35,437 nt of DNA from Oscillospiraceae bacterium (lineage in GTDB: Bacteria > Bacillota > Clostridia > Oscillospirales > Oscillospiraceae): contig SVKK01000018.1 in NCBI GenBank assembly GCA_015068425.1, positions 1 through 35,437 on the forward strand, written 5' to 3'. The position numbers and the translations under genes were made by a program. Of this stretch, positions 7,702 to 18,151 are shown one piece after another (positions within the stretch are counted from its first letter, which is position 1; every line of letters begins with the position of its first letter). The notes beneath the pieces were generated by a model. The model did no database searches and was not told the origin of the DNA. It worked only from the letters and a program-made list of their open reading frames with translations.

Positions 7702-7730
7702 AATATACCACATCGCAGCTGCAATTGGAA
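7702..7730 (-). promoter_or_regulatory. Likely pyk promoter
   Basis: On the minus strand TTCCAA (7725-7730) lies 17 bp before TATATT (7702-7707), which is preceded by TGG to make an extended -10. The -35 is poor. Confidence 0.45.
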
Positions 7731-7763
7731 TAATGATTTATCATAAGACCGCTAAAAAGAACA

Positions 7764-7895
7764 CAAATCTTAGTGTGCATCCCTCGTTTTCCGCTCGGGA
7801 CGCTGCTGCGCCTTGGCGCCTGTTCGGCGCCACGAGGATTTCACCTCGTAATGGTTTCGCACCCACCACCCGCAAATGACGGATGAGGTGTTTTT
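7764..7895 (+). repeat. F module copy 2 with truncated REP-E
   Basis: From about 7764 the sequence matches the F module: CCTCGTTTTCCGCTCGGGA, GACGCTGCTGCG, hairpin GGCGCC-TGTTC-GGCGCC (7815-7831) and hairpin ACGAGG-ATTTCA-CCTCGT. After GTTTCGCACC only the 3' part of a REP-E unit remains (GCAAATGACGGATGAGGTG, about 7872-7890). This fills the 327-bp gap between atpC and pyk; no gene is seen. Confidence 0.75.
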
Positions 7896-7915
7896 TTCGA
7901 TGGTCTTTTGATCGC

Positions 7916-7955
7916 GGTGAAAAAAAGACCCGAAGCAAATTCTTCGGGTCTTTTT
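7916..7955 (-). terminator. Terminator of the ATP synthase operon
   Basis: A perfect 14-bp stem AAAAAGACCCGAAG/CTTCGGGTCTTTTT (7922-7935 with 7942-7955) lies just after the atpC stop. On the minus strand it ends in a T run. Confidence 0.9.
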
Positions 7956-7958
7956 GAT

Positions 7959-8378
7959 TTATTTGTTATCCAAATCAGAGCTTCTTTTGGCGCGGATACG
8001 GTTGAGGGCGCGGGCAAGGCTTGCCTCGGCCGCGGTTTGCTCCATAAGGCTGTGCTGCCTGTGCAAAACCTCCTGAGCTTCCTTGACGGCTCGCTGGGCG
8101 CGGGGAAGGTCGATGGTCTCGGGATCCTCCGCGCTTTCAACAAGCACTAAAACGTCGTTGTCTTCAACCTTCACAAGACCCCGGGAAACGGCGGCGCGGA
8201 CGGTGCTGCCGTCGGCCATAGTGCAGCTCAAAATTCCGGGGAAGATGGCGCTTATCATGTTGCTGTGGTGAGCCTGAATGCCGTAAAGACCGTCATCAAA
8301 AGGCAGCACCATGGAAAGGCAGTCTCCGCGGGCGACAACATGGTCCTCGGCGAGAACATGGATATAGAAGCTATCCAT
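7959..8378 (-). CDS. atpC: ATP synthase F1 epsilon subunit
   Basis: Epsilon sits on the central stalk with gamma and can inhibit ATP hydrolysis through its C-terminal helices. The 139-residue protein has the N-terminal beta-sandwich (FYIHVLAEDHVVARGDCLSMVLP, then FDDGLYGIQAHHSNMISAIFPG) and a helical hairpin at the C-terminus (about 90-135, RAQRAVKEAQEVLHRQ). It is the last operon gene; its ATG directly follows the atpD TAA with no gap, so translation is coupled. Confidence 0.93.
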   Translation of the reverse strand: MDSFYIHVLAEDHVVARGDCLSMVLPFDDGLYGIQAHHSNMISAIFPGILSCTMADGSTVRAAVSRGLVKVEDNDVLVLVESAEDPETIDLPRAQRAVKEAQEVLHRQHSLMEQTAAEASLARALNRIRAKRSSDLDNK

Positions 8379-10681
<2,303 letters not shown>

Positions 10682-10704
10682 AGGGAAACATCACCTGTTT
10701 TCTT

Positions 10705-10977
10705 TAGCCTGGCAGATATAATCCGAACACGCTCCGCGAGGTGGATTTTAGCGCCAGACTTCATTTCATTCTTTGGTGGGCGACAGCCCACCTGCATAAT
10801 TCAATTTTGCCCGACACAAAAATCCCCACTCGGGGAGTCGAAGATTTTTGAGGCCATACACTAAGACAGTGCAAGGCGGGCTCTTGCAGACGGGCTTTCG
10901 CCCTTCAAAAGGCGGCAACGCAGCAATGCTGACGAGTATGCCCTCAAAAACGGGTTCGGACTATGTCTACCAGGCTA
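10705..10977. mobile_element. 273-bp MITE-like element between atpA and atpG
   Basis: The ends are 24-bp terminal inverted repeats (10705-10728 and 10954-10977) starting TAGCCTGG and ending TCCGAAC, 21 of 24 positions matching. The interior has several hairpins, including GGTGGGC-GACA-GCCCACC (10775-10792) and CCCC-ACT-CGGGG inside an AAAAATC/GATTTTT stem (10818-10850), and no credible gene. The right end supplies the TAG stop codon of atpA. On the minus strand the CCCC-GAGT-GGGG hairpin is followed by ATTTTTG and could act as a weak attenuator. No target duplication or transposase is evident, so mobility is inferred. Confidence 0.6.
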
Positions 10978-12714
10978 GGAAAGTACAGAATTCACATATT
11001 TTCGTGCGGCGGAAATTATGGAGTCCTTCAGCTCGGGAGTGAGGCTGCGGCCTTGGGTGATACTGTCGCAGATGTTTGAGCAGGAAGAGCGCATATAGTC
11101 CAAAAGACCGTCGCAGCAGCTGCTAATCTGAGAGAGGGGAATATCCACCATGACCTTATTCAGCATAGCAACAAGGAGGATGACCTGCTCATACTGCTGA
11201 TAGGCGCGGTGCTGATTTTGGCGCAGCAGACGCATAAGGCTCTGGCCGTAGTTGAGCTGGCGGCGGGTGCCTTCGTCAAGGTCGCTGGAAAACTGGGTGA
11301 AAACTTCCATCTCGCGGAACTGAGCAAGGTCAATGCGTATGGTGCCGGCTGCCTTTTTCATTGCGGGGGTCTGGGCGGCGCCGCCTACGCGGGAAACGGA
11401 AAGACCAACGTTAACGGCGGGGCGCTGACCTGCGTGGAAGAGGCTGCTTTCGAGGAAAATCTGTCCGTCGGTGATGGAGATAATATTGGTGGGGATATAT
11501 GCGGAAACGTCGCCGGCCTGGGTTTCTACTATGGGCAGAGCGGTCATGCTGCCGCCGCAATCATCGCTGAGCTGAGCTGCCCGCTCAAGCAGGCGGGAGT
11601 GGAGATAGAAAACGTCGCCGGGATAGGCTTCGCGTCCGGGAGAGCGCTCCAGAAGGAGACTCAGTGTGCGGTAAGCAATGGCGTGCTTGCTGAGATCGTC
11701 ATAAACGATGAGCACGTCTCTGCCGGAATTCATGAAATATTCGCCCAAAGCGCAGGCAGCGTAGGGCGCAATGTACTGAAGGGAAACACTGTCGCTGGCG
11801 GTTGCTGCAACAACGATGGTGTATTCAAGGCTGCCGCGGCGGCGGAGGGTTTCCACCAGCTGGGCAACGGAGGAGGCCTTTTGACCGATGGCAACATAGA
11901 TGCAGATGGCGTCCTTGCCCTTCTGGTTGAGGATGGTGTCAAGGGCGATGGTGGTCTTGCCGGTCTGGCGGTCGCCGATTATGAGCTCGCGCTGACCGCG
12001 TCCGATGGGGAACATGGAGTCGATGGAGATAATACCGGTTTCCATAGGTCTGGAAACGCTGGCGCGGTGGATAATTCCGGGAGCGGGGGATTCGATGGGG
12101 CGGTAGCCATCGGCGATGATGGTTCCTTTGCCGTCTATGGGGCTGCCGAGAGCGTCAACAACGCGGCCGAGAAAGCCCTCGCCGACGGGCATACCTGCGG
12201 TGCGTCCGCTGCGGCGGGCGGTGGTGCCTGCTCGGACAAGCTCGGTGTCGCCGAAAAGCACGCAGCCAACGCTGTCCAGCTTCAGGTTCTGAGCCATACC
12301 TCTCACGCCGTTTTCAAAGAGGACGATTTCGCCGTAGGCAACATTTTCAAGACCGCTTATGTTGGCAATACCGTCGTTGACGCTTATAACGGTGCCAAGT
12401 TCCTGGGGCATAGCCTCCGGATTCCAGTTTTCAAGAGTGCCTCGGAGAAGGGGCAGAAGCTTGTCGCTGCTGCGGCCCAGGCCGCGGATAGTCTCGCCAA
12501 GCTGGGCGATACGTCCCTCGGTGGTCCAGTCGTAGAGCTCGGAGCCGACCTTCAGGCGGAAACCGCCGGAAATAGAGGCATCGCAAACCCATTCAAGGCA
12601 AACTTCTTCCCCGTATTTTTTGAGCAGCCAGCTCTCAAAGCGCTCTTTCTGAGCCTGAGAGGGAGCTTCGGGGGAATAGAGCGTGGCCACGGGGCGTTTT
12701 TCAAAGCCTTTCAT
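10975..12714 (-). CDS. atpA: ATP synthase alpha subunit with fused delta C-terminal domain
   Basis: Alpha forms the non-catalytic nucleotide sites of F1. Residues from about 84 match a complete alpha: [20 protein letters not shown], the P-loop GDRQTGKT (247-254), then [13 protein letters not shown] and the C-terminal helices. The P-loop is 78 residues later than in E. coli alpha (169-176). The extra part (about 9-80) resembles the C-terminal domain of delta/OSCP: a sheet-helix region ending in [20 protein letters not shown] and [12 protein letters not shown], matching the delta GxxIRxGDxxIDGSVRGRLxxL pattern. No atpH gene exists; atpF and atpA overlap by ATGA. The 579-residue reading frame is uninterrupted. 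The stop lies within the adjoining element. Confidence 0.93.
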   Translation of the reverse strand: MKGFEKRPVATLYSPEAPSQAQKERFESWLLKKYGEEVCLEWVCDASISGGFRLKVGSELYDWTTEGRIAQLGETIRGLGRSSDKLLPLLRGTLENWNPEAMPQELGTVISVNDGIANISGLENVAYGEIVLFENGVRGMAQNLKLDSVGCVLFGDTELVRAGTTARRSGRTAGMPVGEGFLGRVVDALGSPIDGKGTIIADGYRPIESPAPGIIHRASVSRPMETGIISIDSMFPIGRGQRELIIGDRQTGKTTIALDTILNQKGKDAICIYVAIGQKASSVAQLVETLRRRGSLEYTIVVAATASDSVSLQYIAPYAACALGEYFMNSGRDVLIVYDDLSKHAIAYRTLSLLLERSPGREAYPGDVFYLHSRLLERAAQLSDDCGGSMTALPIVETQAGDVSAYIPTNIISITDGQIFLESSLFHAGQRPAVNVGLSVSRVGGAAQTPAMKKAAGTIRIDLAQFREMEVFTQFSSDLDEGTRRQLNYGQSLMRLLRQNQHRAYQQYEQVILLVAMLNKVMVDIPLSQISSCCDGLLDYMRSSCSNICDSITQGRSLTPELKDSIISAARKYVNSVLS

Positions 12715-13193
12715 CCCTGGGCGCTCCTTTCTGCAGCATCAAGGAAATCGTCATAGGATTCGGAAACGGATTCGTTCATAAGCTTCTTAACAGCGGAGAT
12801 AGCCATTTCGGAAACTTCCTCCCGGGCGGAGAGCATAAGGTCATCGCGCTCGCGAATGGCGTTCTCCCGGGCGTCGAGGAGGATTTTTCTTGCCTGCTCC
12901 TCGGCCTCGGCTATGCGGCGGGCGGAAGCGGCCTCGGTCTCGGCGAGAGCGAGATGGCGCTGCTGGGCCATTTCCTCGTCAAGCTGCTCAAAGCGCTTGG
13001 CGGAGAGAGCCTCCTGCTCCTTGGCGCGCTCAAGACATGCGTCGGCCTCATCCTTCATTGCCTTGTATTGGGCGGTGCGGCCGTCCATAAACTTCTTCAC
13101 AGGCTTATAGAGAAGGAAGTAAAGGCCGAAACCCAGAATTGCAAAGTTGAAAAGATGCAGCAATATCTGCTGAAGGTTAATGTTCAAAGGCAT
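12711..13193 (-). CDS. atpF: ATP synthase Fo b subunit
   Basis: Subunit b is the peripheral stalk joining the membrane a subunit to F1 through delta. The 160-residue protein has a single membrane helix (about 10-30, [24 protein letters not shown]) and a long charged coiled coil to about residue 140. Its C-terminus ([25 protein letters not shown]) is ordinary, with no fused delta part as in mycobacteria. The stop overlaps the atpA start (ATGA); it starts 16 bp after atpE. Confidence 0.95.
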   Translation of the reverse strand: MPLNINLQQILLHLFNFAILGFGLYFLLYKPVKKFMDGRTAQYKAMKDEADACLERAKEQEALSAKRFEQLDEEMAQQRHLALAETEAASARRIAEAEEQARKILLDARENAIRERDDLMLSAREEVSEMAISAVKKLMNESVSESYDDFLDAAERSAQG

Positions 13194-13209
13194 TGTGTTA
13201 CCTCCCCCG

Positions 13210-13563
13210 TTACAGGACGAAGATTATGAGAATTGCAACAATAAGGGCATAGATGATGGCGGTTTCAATAAAAACGAGACCCAGCATAAGGGTGGTGCGG
13301 ATCTTGCCTTCTGCCTCGGGCTGGCGGGCAATGCCCTCAGCGCTTTTGGAAATGGCGATGGCCATGCCTATAGCACCGGCAGCGGCGGCAATGGCAATGG
13401 TGATAGCGGCGGCGTAGGCCTTGTTTCCAAGAAGCTTGCTGCCGGCTTCCTCTGCGCTTGCGGCGGCTTCTGCGCCGTCAGCAGCGAAGGCGCTTACGGA
13501 AAGAGCGAAGAAAACGGCGATCATAAGAATAAGGGTTATAATTCTGCGGGTCTTGGTGTTCAT
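13210..13563 (-). CDS. atpE: ATP synthase Fo c subunit with N-terminal signal-like extension
   Basis: Subunit c forms the ion-translocating ring. At 117 residues it is about 35-45 longer than usual: residues 1-28 look like a cleavable signal peptide (basic start NTKTRR, hydrophobic core, then VSAFA/ADG), followed by an Ala/Glu-rich linker. The two-helix hairpin follows, with the polar loop [14 protein letters not shown]. The outer helix carries the ion-binding glutamate in FIETAIIY. Relative to the Na+-type Ilyobacter c subunit, Glu and Tyr are kept, Ser66 is Thr and Gln32 is Met, so ion specificity is unclear. The inner helix is alanine-rich where GxGxGxG is common. Confidence 0.93.
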   Translation of the reverse strand: MNTKTRRIITLILMIAVFFALSVSAFAADGAEAAASAEEAGSKLLGNKAYAAAITIAIAAAAGAIGMAIAISKSAEGIARQPEAEGKIRTTLMLGLVFIETAIIYALIVAILIIFVL

Positions 13564-13608
13564 ATTTTTATCCTCCGTTTAATAAAGTAGAGTTTATATG
13601 TTGATAAA

Positions 13609-14448
13609 TCAGGCAGCAGCCTTTTTGGCTTTGGATTTTTTGGTCTTGGGCTCGTGGCGCTCGGAAACCTCGCCGTAGAACAATGCGGTGAGCATTGTGA
13701 GAACATAAGCCTGAATGAGGGCGTGGAGCAATGTGAAGAGCACGCCCACGATAACGGGAAGCACAAAGCACAGAGCCAGATAGTGGTAAACAAGCTCGGT
13801 TACCAGAAGTCCGCTGAGCAGAGCGCCGAAAAGACGAAAGCTCATGGAGATAGGCAAAGAAAAGTCCTTGAGAGTGAGTCCAACGCCCTTCAATCCGTTG
13901 CCTGCAATACCGCCGGAGAGGATGATGCAGTAGGAAAGGCAGCCCATCGCGATGGCGGCGTTAATGTCGGAAAGAGGGGCGGGCAGAGCTATGGAGTGGC
14001 CTGCAACGGTGACAGCCTGAAAACCGAAGAGCTCGAAGAGCGTGCCTATAAAGATATAGGCGCCGGCGGCAAAGATGTAGGCGCCAAGAAAGCCGTTTCT
14101 GTGGGGACTGTTGCTTTTTGCCATTCCGTCAAAGAGGCCCACCGCGGTTTCCAGAAGCATCTGAAGCTTTCCGGGTATAAGCTTGAAGCGGGGGATGACG
14201 AAGATGCGCATTGCAGCGGCGAACACAAGGAGTACAGCGGTGACCGTAAATGCGGAAATGAGGGCCGGGTTAACCTCCGTAAGACCGAAGAGACTTATCT
14301 TTCCCTCCTCGTGAAGCACAGCGTCCCGCATAAGAAGCTGAATGTCTCCGTGTTCGCCCTCTCCCCCTGTGAGGATTATTCCCACAAGCAGAAGGATAAG
14401 CACCGCAACAAAGAGGCAGAGGCTTATTATCCTGGTTTTTTTGCTCAT
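13609..14448 (-). CDS. atpB: ATP synthase Fo a subunit
   Basis: Subunit a provides the ion half-channels next to the c-ring. The protein has 279 residues with five to six membrane helices. The essential arginine is in SFRLFGALLSG (usual form RLFGN; here Asn is Ala), and the late helix LLHALIQAYVLTMLTALFYG matches the conserved Q-Y region. The C-terminus is a lysine-rich tail. ATG 14448 is preferred over 14454 because AAGGTGG then has a normal 7-nt spacing. It is the first gene of the operon; no atpI precedes it. Confidence 0.95.
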   Translation of the reverse strand: MSKKTRIISLCLFVAVLILLLVGIILTGGEGEHGDIQLLMRDAVLHEEGKISLFGLTEVNPALISAFTVTAVLLVFAAAMRIFVIPRFKLIPGKLQMLLETAVGLFDGMAKSNSPHRNGFLGAYIFAAGAYIFIGTLFELFGFQAVTVAGHSIALPAPLSDINAAIAMGCLSYCIILSGGIAGNGLKGVGLTLKDFSLPISMSFRLFGALLSGLLVTELVYHYLALCFVLPVIVGVLFTLLHALIQAYVLTMLTALFYGEVSERHEPKTKKSKAKKAAA

Positions 14449-14496
14449 ATGCATACCACCTTTCCGTAGTAATACATTAATATAATTAACCTAAAC

Positions 14497-14525
14497 AGCA
14501 TAGTCCTTTGCCCACTCAATGTCAA
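14497..14525 (-). promoter_or_regulatory. Promoter of the ATP synthase operon
   Basis: Consensus TTGACA (14520-14525 on the minus strand), 17-bp spacer and TATGCT (14497-14502) lie about 50 bp before atpB. Confidence 0.8.
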
Positions 14526-14561
14526 GGCTTTAAGGAGAATATTGACACATCCTTAACGAAG

Positions 14562-14589
14562 AAAAAGCGGCTCTTTTGAGCCGCTTTTT
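14562..14589 (-). terminator. Terminator of the M32 carboxypeptidase operon
   Basis: A perfect 12-bp stem AAAAAGCGGCTC/GAGCCGCTTTTT (14562-14573 with 14578-14589) lies 8 bp after the carboxypeptidase stop and ends in T on the minus strand. Confidence 0.88.
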
Positions 14590-14596
14590 GTGCGTT

Positions 14597-16099
14597 TTAG
14601 AGATTATAAAGCTCGCTGAACTTGGCTTCCAGATAGTCGCAGAAAATATTGGGGTCAAACTTCTCTTCGGTGGCCTTTTCGAAAAGCTCGGTGGGTTTGA
14701 GAAGGCAGCCGTGGCTCCAGATGTGCTCTTTGTTCCAGCTGTTGATGGGGCCGAAGTCACCCTTTGCTATGCATCCGGCAACATCCACGCTCTCGCCCAT
14801 CTTGCGGAGGAACTGGGCGCCGTAAGCGCTGCCCAGAGCGTAGGAGGGGAAGTAGCCGATAGCGCCGAAGGACCAGTGGCTGTCCTGCAGAACGCCTTCG
14901 CTGTCGCTGGGGACATCTATTCCCAGATACTCCTTGTAAAGAGCGTTCCAGGTTGCGGGGAAATCGGCAACGGCAAGCTCGCCAGCGAAATAGCGCTTTT
15001 CCATTTCGTAGCGGATCATAATGTGAAGGGCGTAGCTAAGCTCGTCTGCCTGAATGCGGATGAGGCTGGGGCGGACGCAGTTAACGGCACGGTAGAGATC
15101 CTCGACAGTATAGCCTTCCATCTGCTGGGGGAAAAGCTCCTGAAGCTTGGGTAAGAGGATGCTGCAGAAGGCCTTGGAGCGACCGAGAATATTTTCGTAG
15201 AAACGGCTCTGGCTTTCGTGAACACCCATACTTACGCCGCCGTCAAGAGCGGTGTAGGCCAGATCGTCGGCGGAGCCGGTGTCGTAAAGGGCGTGGCCGC
15301 CTTCGTGGATAACGGCGAAGAGGGAGAAGCCCAGATCGCTTTCATCGTAGCGGGTGGTGATGCGCTCGTCAAAATGGGAGCCGAGAGAGGTGGTGAAGGG
15401 GTGCTCGGTGGTGGCGAGACCAACATGCTCAAGGTCAAGACCGATAGTTTTCATCAGCCAGTAAGCAAGCTCCTCCTGCTTGTCGGCGGGAAAATGACCG
15501 GTGAGCATATCTCTGTTGTGGGCGGGAGCGGCCATAACGGCATCAAGCAGGGGGACGATGCGGCTGCGCAGAGTGGCGAAGAATTCGTCGCAGCGCTCCT
15601 TAGTGAGACCTTCCTCAAACTCGTTCAGCCAGTAGTCATAGGGATCTTTTTCGGGCTCGACCCATGCGGCTATGCGCTTATGGAAGTCGAAAACCTTTTC
15701 AAGATAGGGACGGTAGGAGTCCCAGTCGTTGTTTTCCTTGGCAACATGCCATGCGTGGTCGGACTCAACCAGAAGCTTCTGCAGCTGGATATACTGATCC
15801 ATGGGGATTTTTTTCAGCTGGCGGATGCCCTTGAGCAGCAGCTCAACGCTGCGGACTTCCTTGTCGCTGAGCTCGCTGCGGTTTGCATCCAGAAACTCAA
15901 GAAGCTCCACGGTTTCCTCGCCGGTGGCGAGACGGTAGTTTTCGGCGCTGAGTATGCTCATAGTCTGAGCCCGGTTGGCGGCAGTGCCCTTGGGGGCGGT
16001 GGTGGAGCCGTCATAGTTAATAAGAGCCAGTGCGTGGCCATAGGCTGCCTGCTTTGCCTGAAGAGCGGCAAGGGAGGCTTTTGCGGTTTCAACAGTCAT
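14597..16099 (-). CDS. M32-family metallocarboxypeptidase
   Basis: This 500-residue zinc peptidase should remove C-terminal amino acids from peptides in the cytoplasm. The M32 motif HEGGH is at 265-269 (FAVIHEGGHALYDT), and family signatures HPFTTSLG and ESQSRFYEN follow; HPFT and ES/TQ are standard for thermostable carboxypeptidase 1. Length fits the family. ATG 16099 is chosen because GAGG lies 8 nt upstream and homology-like sequence begins there; the longer frame reads back into the nitroreductase gene. It is third in an operon with 17 bp from the nitroreductase. Confidence 0.94.
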   Translation of the reverse strand: MTVETAKASLAALQAKQAAYGHALALINYDGSTTAPKGTAANRAQTMSILSAENYRLATGEETVELLEFLDANRSELSDKEVRSVELLLKGIRQLKKIPMDQYIQLQKLLVESDHAWHVAKENNDWDSYRPYLEKVFDFHKRIAAWVEPEKDPYDYWLNEFEEGLTKERCDEFFATLRSRIVPLLDAVMAAPAHNRDMLTGHFPADKQEELAYWLMKTIGLDLEHVGLATTEHPFTTSLGSHFDERITTRYDESDLGFSLFAVIHEGGHALYDTGSADDLAYTALDGGVSMGVHESQSRFYENILGRSKAFCSILLPKLQELFPQQMEGYTVEDLYRAVNCVRPSLIRIQADELSYALHIMIRYEMEKRYFAGELAVADFPATWNALYKEYLGIDVPSDSEGVLQDSHWSFGAIGYFPSYALGSAYGAQFLRKMGESVDVAGCIAKGDFGPINSWNKEHIWSHGCLLKPTELFEKATEEKFDPNIFCDYLEAKFSELYNL

Positions 16100-16116
16100 T
16101 TTTATATCCTCGATTT

Positions 16117-16638
16117 TTACTTTATTATTCTGTAGTAGTTTTCCTTGCGGGGAGGAGCGGTGGGCAGTTCTGTGTCGGCATAGCCCAGAGCAATGCTGCC
16201 AACGCCCTTCATACCCTCGGGGATGCCCCATTTTGCCAGCATAGCCTTGCCCTCTTCGGTGGCGAACATTTGGTCGGGACGGTGGATCCAGCAGGAGCCC
16301 AGTCCTGCGGCATAGGCGGCGTTTACCATATTGGTGAGTACGGCGGAGGAGTTGATGGTTCCGAAAATGTCATCGGGAGCCACAACGATAATGATGGTGG
16401 GAGCGCCGTAATAGGGGTCGATGGGAGCGCCCATAATCTGAGCGTTGAGCTTGCTTACAGCGTCGCGCTCTTCCTTGTTCTGGATGGCGATTATCCAGGG
16501 AGTCTGCATGTTGCGTCCGGTGGGGGCATAAGTGCCTGCGTCAAGAACGGTGAGGAGTTCTTCCTCGGTGATCTGCTCGGCTTTGAATTTTCTGACGCTG
16601 CGGCGGTTCATCAAAACCTCAAGAGCTTCTTTCTTCAT
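16117..16638 (-). CDS. Nitroreductase-family flavoprotein
   Basis: The 173-residue protein belongs to the FMN-binding nitroreductase superfamily, which reduces nitro compounds, quinones or enones with NAD(P)H. The N-terminal RRSVRKFKAEQI, the phosphate-binding region APTGRNMQTPW, and the late GLGSCWIHRP and GSIALGYAD stretches are diagnostic. AAGGAGG precedes ATG. It lies 13 bp after the 2-hydroxyacid dehydrogenase and 17 bp before the carboxypeptidase. The physiological substrate cannot be told. Confidence 0.93.
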   Translation of the reverse strand: MKKEALEVLMNRRSVRKFKAEQITEEELLTVLDAGTYAPTGRNMQTPWIIAIQNKEERDAVSKLNAQIMGAPIDPYYGAPTIIIVVAPDDIFGTINSSAVLTNMVNAAYAAGLGSCWIHRPDQMFATEEGKAMLAKWGIPEGMKGVGSIALGYADTELPTAPPRKENYYRIIK

Positions 16639-16651
16639 TATATATTCCTCC

Positions 16652-17578
16652 TTATATTATTTCCTGTTTATGTTCATCCATCCACGCTTTGAGGTCTTTT
16701 TCCATCATAGCAAAGCAGCGGTGGCCGTTAAACTCCCCCGCAAATGCGTTGTGGGGAGTTAAAATTACATTTTCGGTCTCCCAAAGGGGATGGTTTTCGC
16801 CGAGTGGTTCTTCCTCGAAAACATCCAGCACCGCCCCGGAAAGCTGTCCGCGCTCCAGTGCGGAGATAAGAGCGGCGGTTTCGGCGAGCGCGCCCCGGGC
16901 GATGTTTACAAAGCAGCTGCCCTTTTTCATAAGGGCGAAGCGCTGAGAATTCATTATGTGATAAGTCTCATCCGTGAGGGGCGCGGCGAGAATGAGAATG
17001 TCCGTATCGGGCAAAAGAGAGTCCAGTTCGTTAATGCTTTTAACGGCAAAAAATTCCGGATTGGGCTGGGGGTGGCGGCAAAGGGCGGTGACGGCACAGC
17101 CCAAAGCGGAAAAGCGCTTGCTTATCTCGGTGGCAATGCTGCCTGCGCCCAGTATGGTGACGGTTTTTCCGCCTATTTCACGGAGCTGACCCAGCTGCTT
17201 CCAGCGCCGCTCCGCTCTTTGAGCGCGGAAATATTCCGCCTCCTTGTAGAGGGAAAGGACCCCCCAAAGCACAAATTCGGCAATGGGCACGGAATAAAGT
17301 CCTCTTGCGTTGTAAAGGGTGATGCCCTTTTCCTTTATGTAATCAAGGGGCATATGGTCGTAGCCCGCACTGGTAAGATGGATGAGCTTTAAGTTGGGAA
17401 ATTCTCTTATATCGTTGTAGTTGAAAAATTGGTAGCAGATAACAGCCTCAACCCGGCTCTTATCCCCTTTGTAGGGAAGATAGTCTCTGGCGTCCTCAAT
17501 TATGTTGAAGCCCAGTTTTCCGAGAGCGGCAATCTCCTCCCCGCTCATACCGTTGCGCTTGGCAATTAAAAGATTCAT
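16652..17578 (-). CDS. D-isomer-specific 2-hydroxyacid dehydrogenase
   Basis: This 308-residue NAD(P)-dependent oxidoreductase interconverts a 2-oxoacid and a D-2-hydroxyacid. The nucleotide-binding loop is GAGSIA (144-149). Catalytic residues are visible: Arg228 in NIARGA, a glutamate in VFEEEP (255-257) and His276 in LTPHNAF. The substrate-loop region HLTSAGYDHMP is typical. GGGAGGGG precedes the ATG. It is first in a three-gene operon. Substrate (glyoxylate, phosphoglycerate or other) cannot be fixed; the regulatory domain of SerA is absent. Confidence 0.93.
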   Translation of the reverse strand: MNLLIAKRNGMSGEEIAALGKLGFNIIEDARDYLPYKGDKSRVEAVICYQFFNYNDIREFPNLKLIHLTSAGYDHMPLDYIKEKGITLYNARGLYSVPIAEFVLWGVLSLYKEAEYFRAQRAERRWKQLGQLREIGGKTVTILGAGSIATEISKRFSALGCAVTALCRHPQPNPEFFAVKSINELDSLLPDTDILILAAPLTDETYHIMNSQRFALMKKGSCFVNIARGALAETAALISALERGQLSGAVLDVFEEEPLGENHPLWETENVILTPHNAFAGEFNGHRCFAMMEKDLKAWMDEHKQEII

Positions 17579-17607
17579 TTTCCCCTCCCGATGCAGCGAT
17601 TTAATTT

Positions 17608-17636
17608 ATCATATCACCTCCTGTGGGATAATGCAA
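17608..17636 (-). promoter_or_regulatory. Promoter of the dehydrogenase-nitroreductase-carboxypeptidase operon
   Basis: TTGCAT (17631-17636), a 17-bp spacer and TATGAT (17608-17613) lie on the minus strand 30 bp before the first ATG. Confidence 0.7.
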
Positions 17637-17653
17637 TTTAATTGTTCGCCGCC

Positions 17654-17920
17654 CAAAGCCTTCCCCCCTTGGGGAAGGTGGCAGGGCTTAAGCCGTGACG
17701 GATGAGGTGTTTTTTCGGAACGGTCAAGACCGTTCCCTACAAGCATCGTACCAAAGGTCTCCCTGTAGGGGCCGGACACCCGGCCGGCCCGCAAATCCCC
17801 GCACCCACTGTAGGGGCGGGCATTGCCCGCCCGCTTTAAAGCCCCCCCTCTCGAGGTAGAGGCGTTTAAAGCCTCCCTTGTAAAGGGAGGTGCCCCGAAG
17901 GGGCGGAGGGATTCATACCT
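17654..17920 (+). repeat. Repeat cluster: REP-E and GTAGGG hairpins
   Basis: A REP-E unit lies at 17654-17712 (CCTTCCCC/GGGGAAGG, tail GTGACGGATGAGGTGTTTTTT). The palindrome GGAACGGTCAAGACCGTTCC is at 17717-17736. A hairpin with GCCGG stems is at 17764-17790. A GGGCGGGCA-T-TGCCCGCCC hairpin is at 17809-17832. Another REP-E unit is at about 17868-17920 (CCTCCC/GGGAGG, then GCCCC-GAA-GGGGC, GGAGGGATT). It is the first part of a 914-bp gene-free stretch between divergent genes. Confidence 0.75.
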
Positions 17921-18146
17921 CCGACGGCCATATTCTTTTCGCGTGGCCGAAAAGAATATGGAAAGAAAAGTCCACCAAAGAGGAGACCTCTTTGGAAACT
18001 CCTAAAGTGTGCAGCAAGAAACAACATCGTGCCACATAATGAGCATCCTAATCTATAGATTACCCTCGTTTTCCGCTCAGGACGCTGCTGCGTGAAGCTG
18101 CCTGTTCGGCAGCACTGGGTTTTCACCTCGTAATGTTTTGGAGCAC
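17921..18146 (+). repeat. D-F composite element, copy 1
   Basis: D hairpin 1 has 14-bp arms CCATATTCTTTTCG and CGAAAAGAATATGG (17928-17961) around CGTGGC. Hairpin 2 is CCAAAGAGG-AGA-CCTCTTTGG, shorter than in other copies. After GTGCCACATAAT the F half has hairpin GCTGCC-TGTTC-GGCAGC (18097-18113), a compensated variant of GGCGCC/GGCGCC, and ends TTTCACCTCGTAATG. Confidence 0.78.
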
Positions 18147-18151
18147 TTCTC

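Noticed and set aside
10705-10977. Group II intron or insertion sequence in the atp operon
   Set aside because: Too short, with no maturase or transposase frame; only terminal inverted repeats and hairpins are visible, hence MITE-like at most.
13210-13563. Confident call of a Na+-translocating ATP synthase
   Set aside because: Glu, Thr and Tyr positions fit but Gln32 is Met, so the Na+ motif is incomplete.
14597-16231. Longer 544-codon start for the M32 carboxypeptidase
   Set aside because: The extra codons overlap the nitroreductase end and look non-coding; the ATG at 16099 has the ribosome site.
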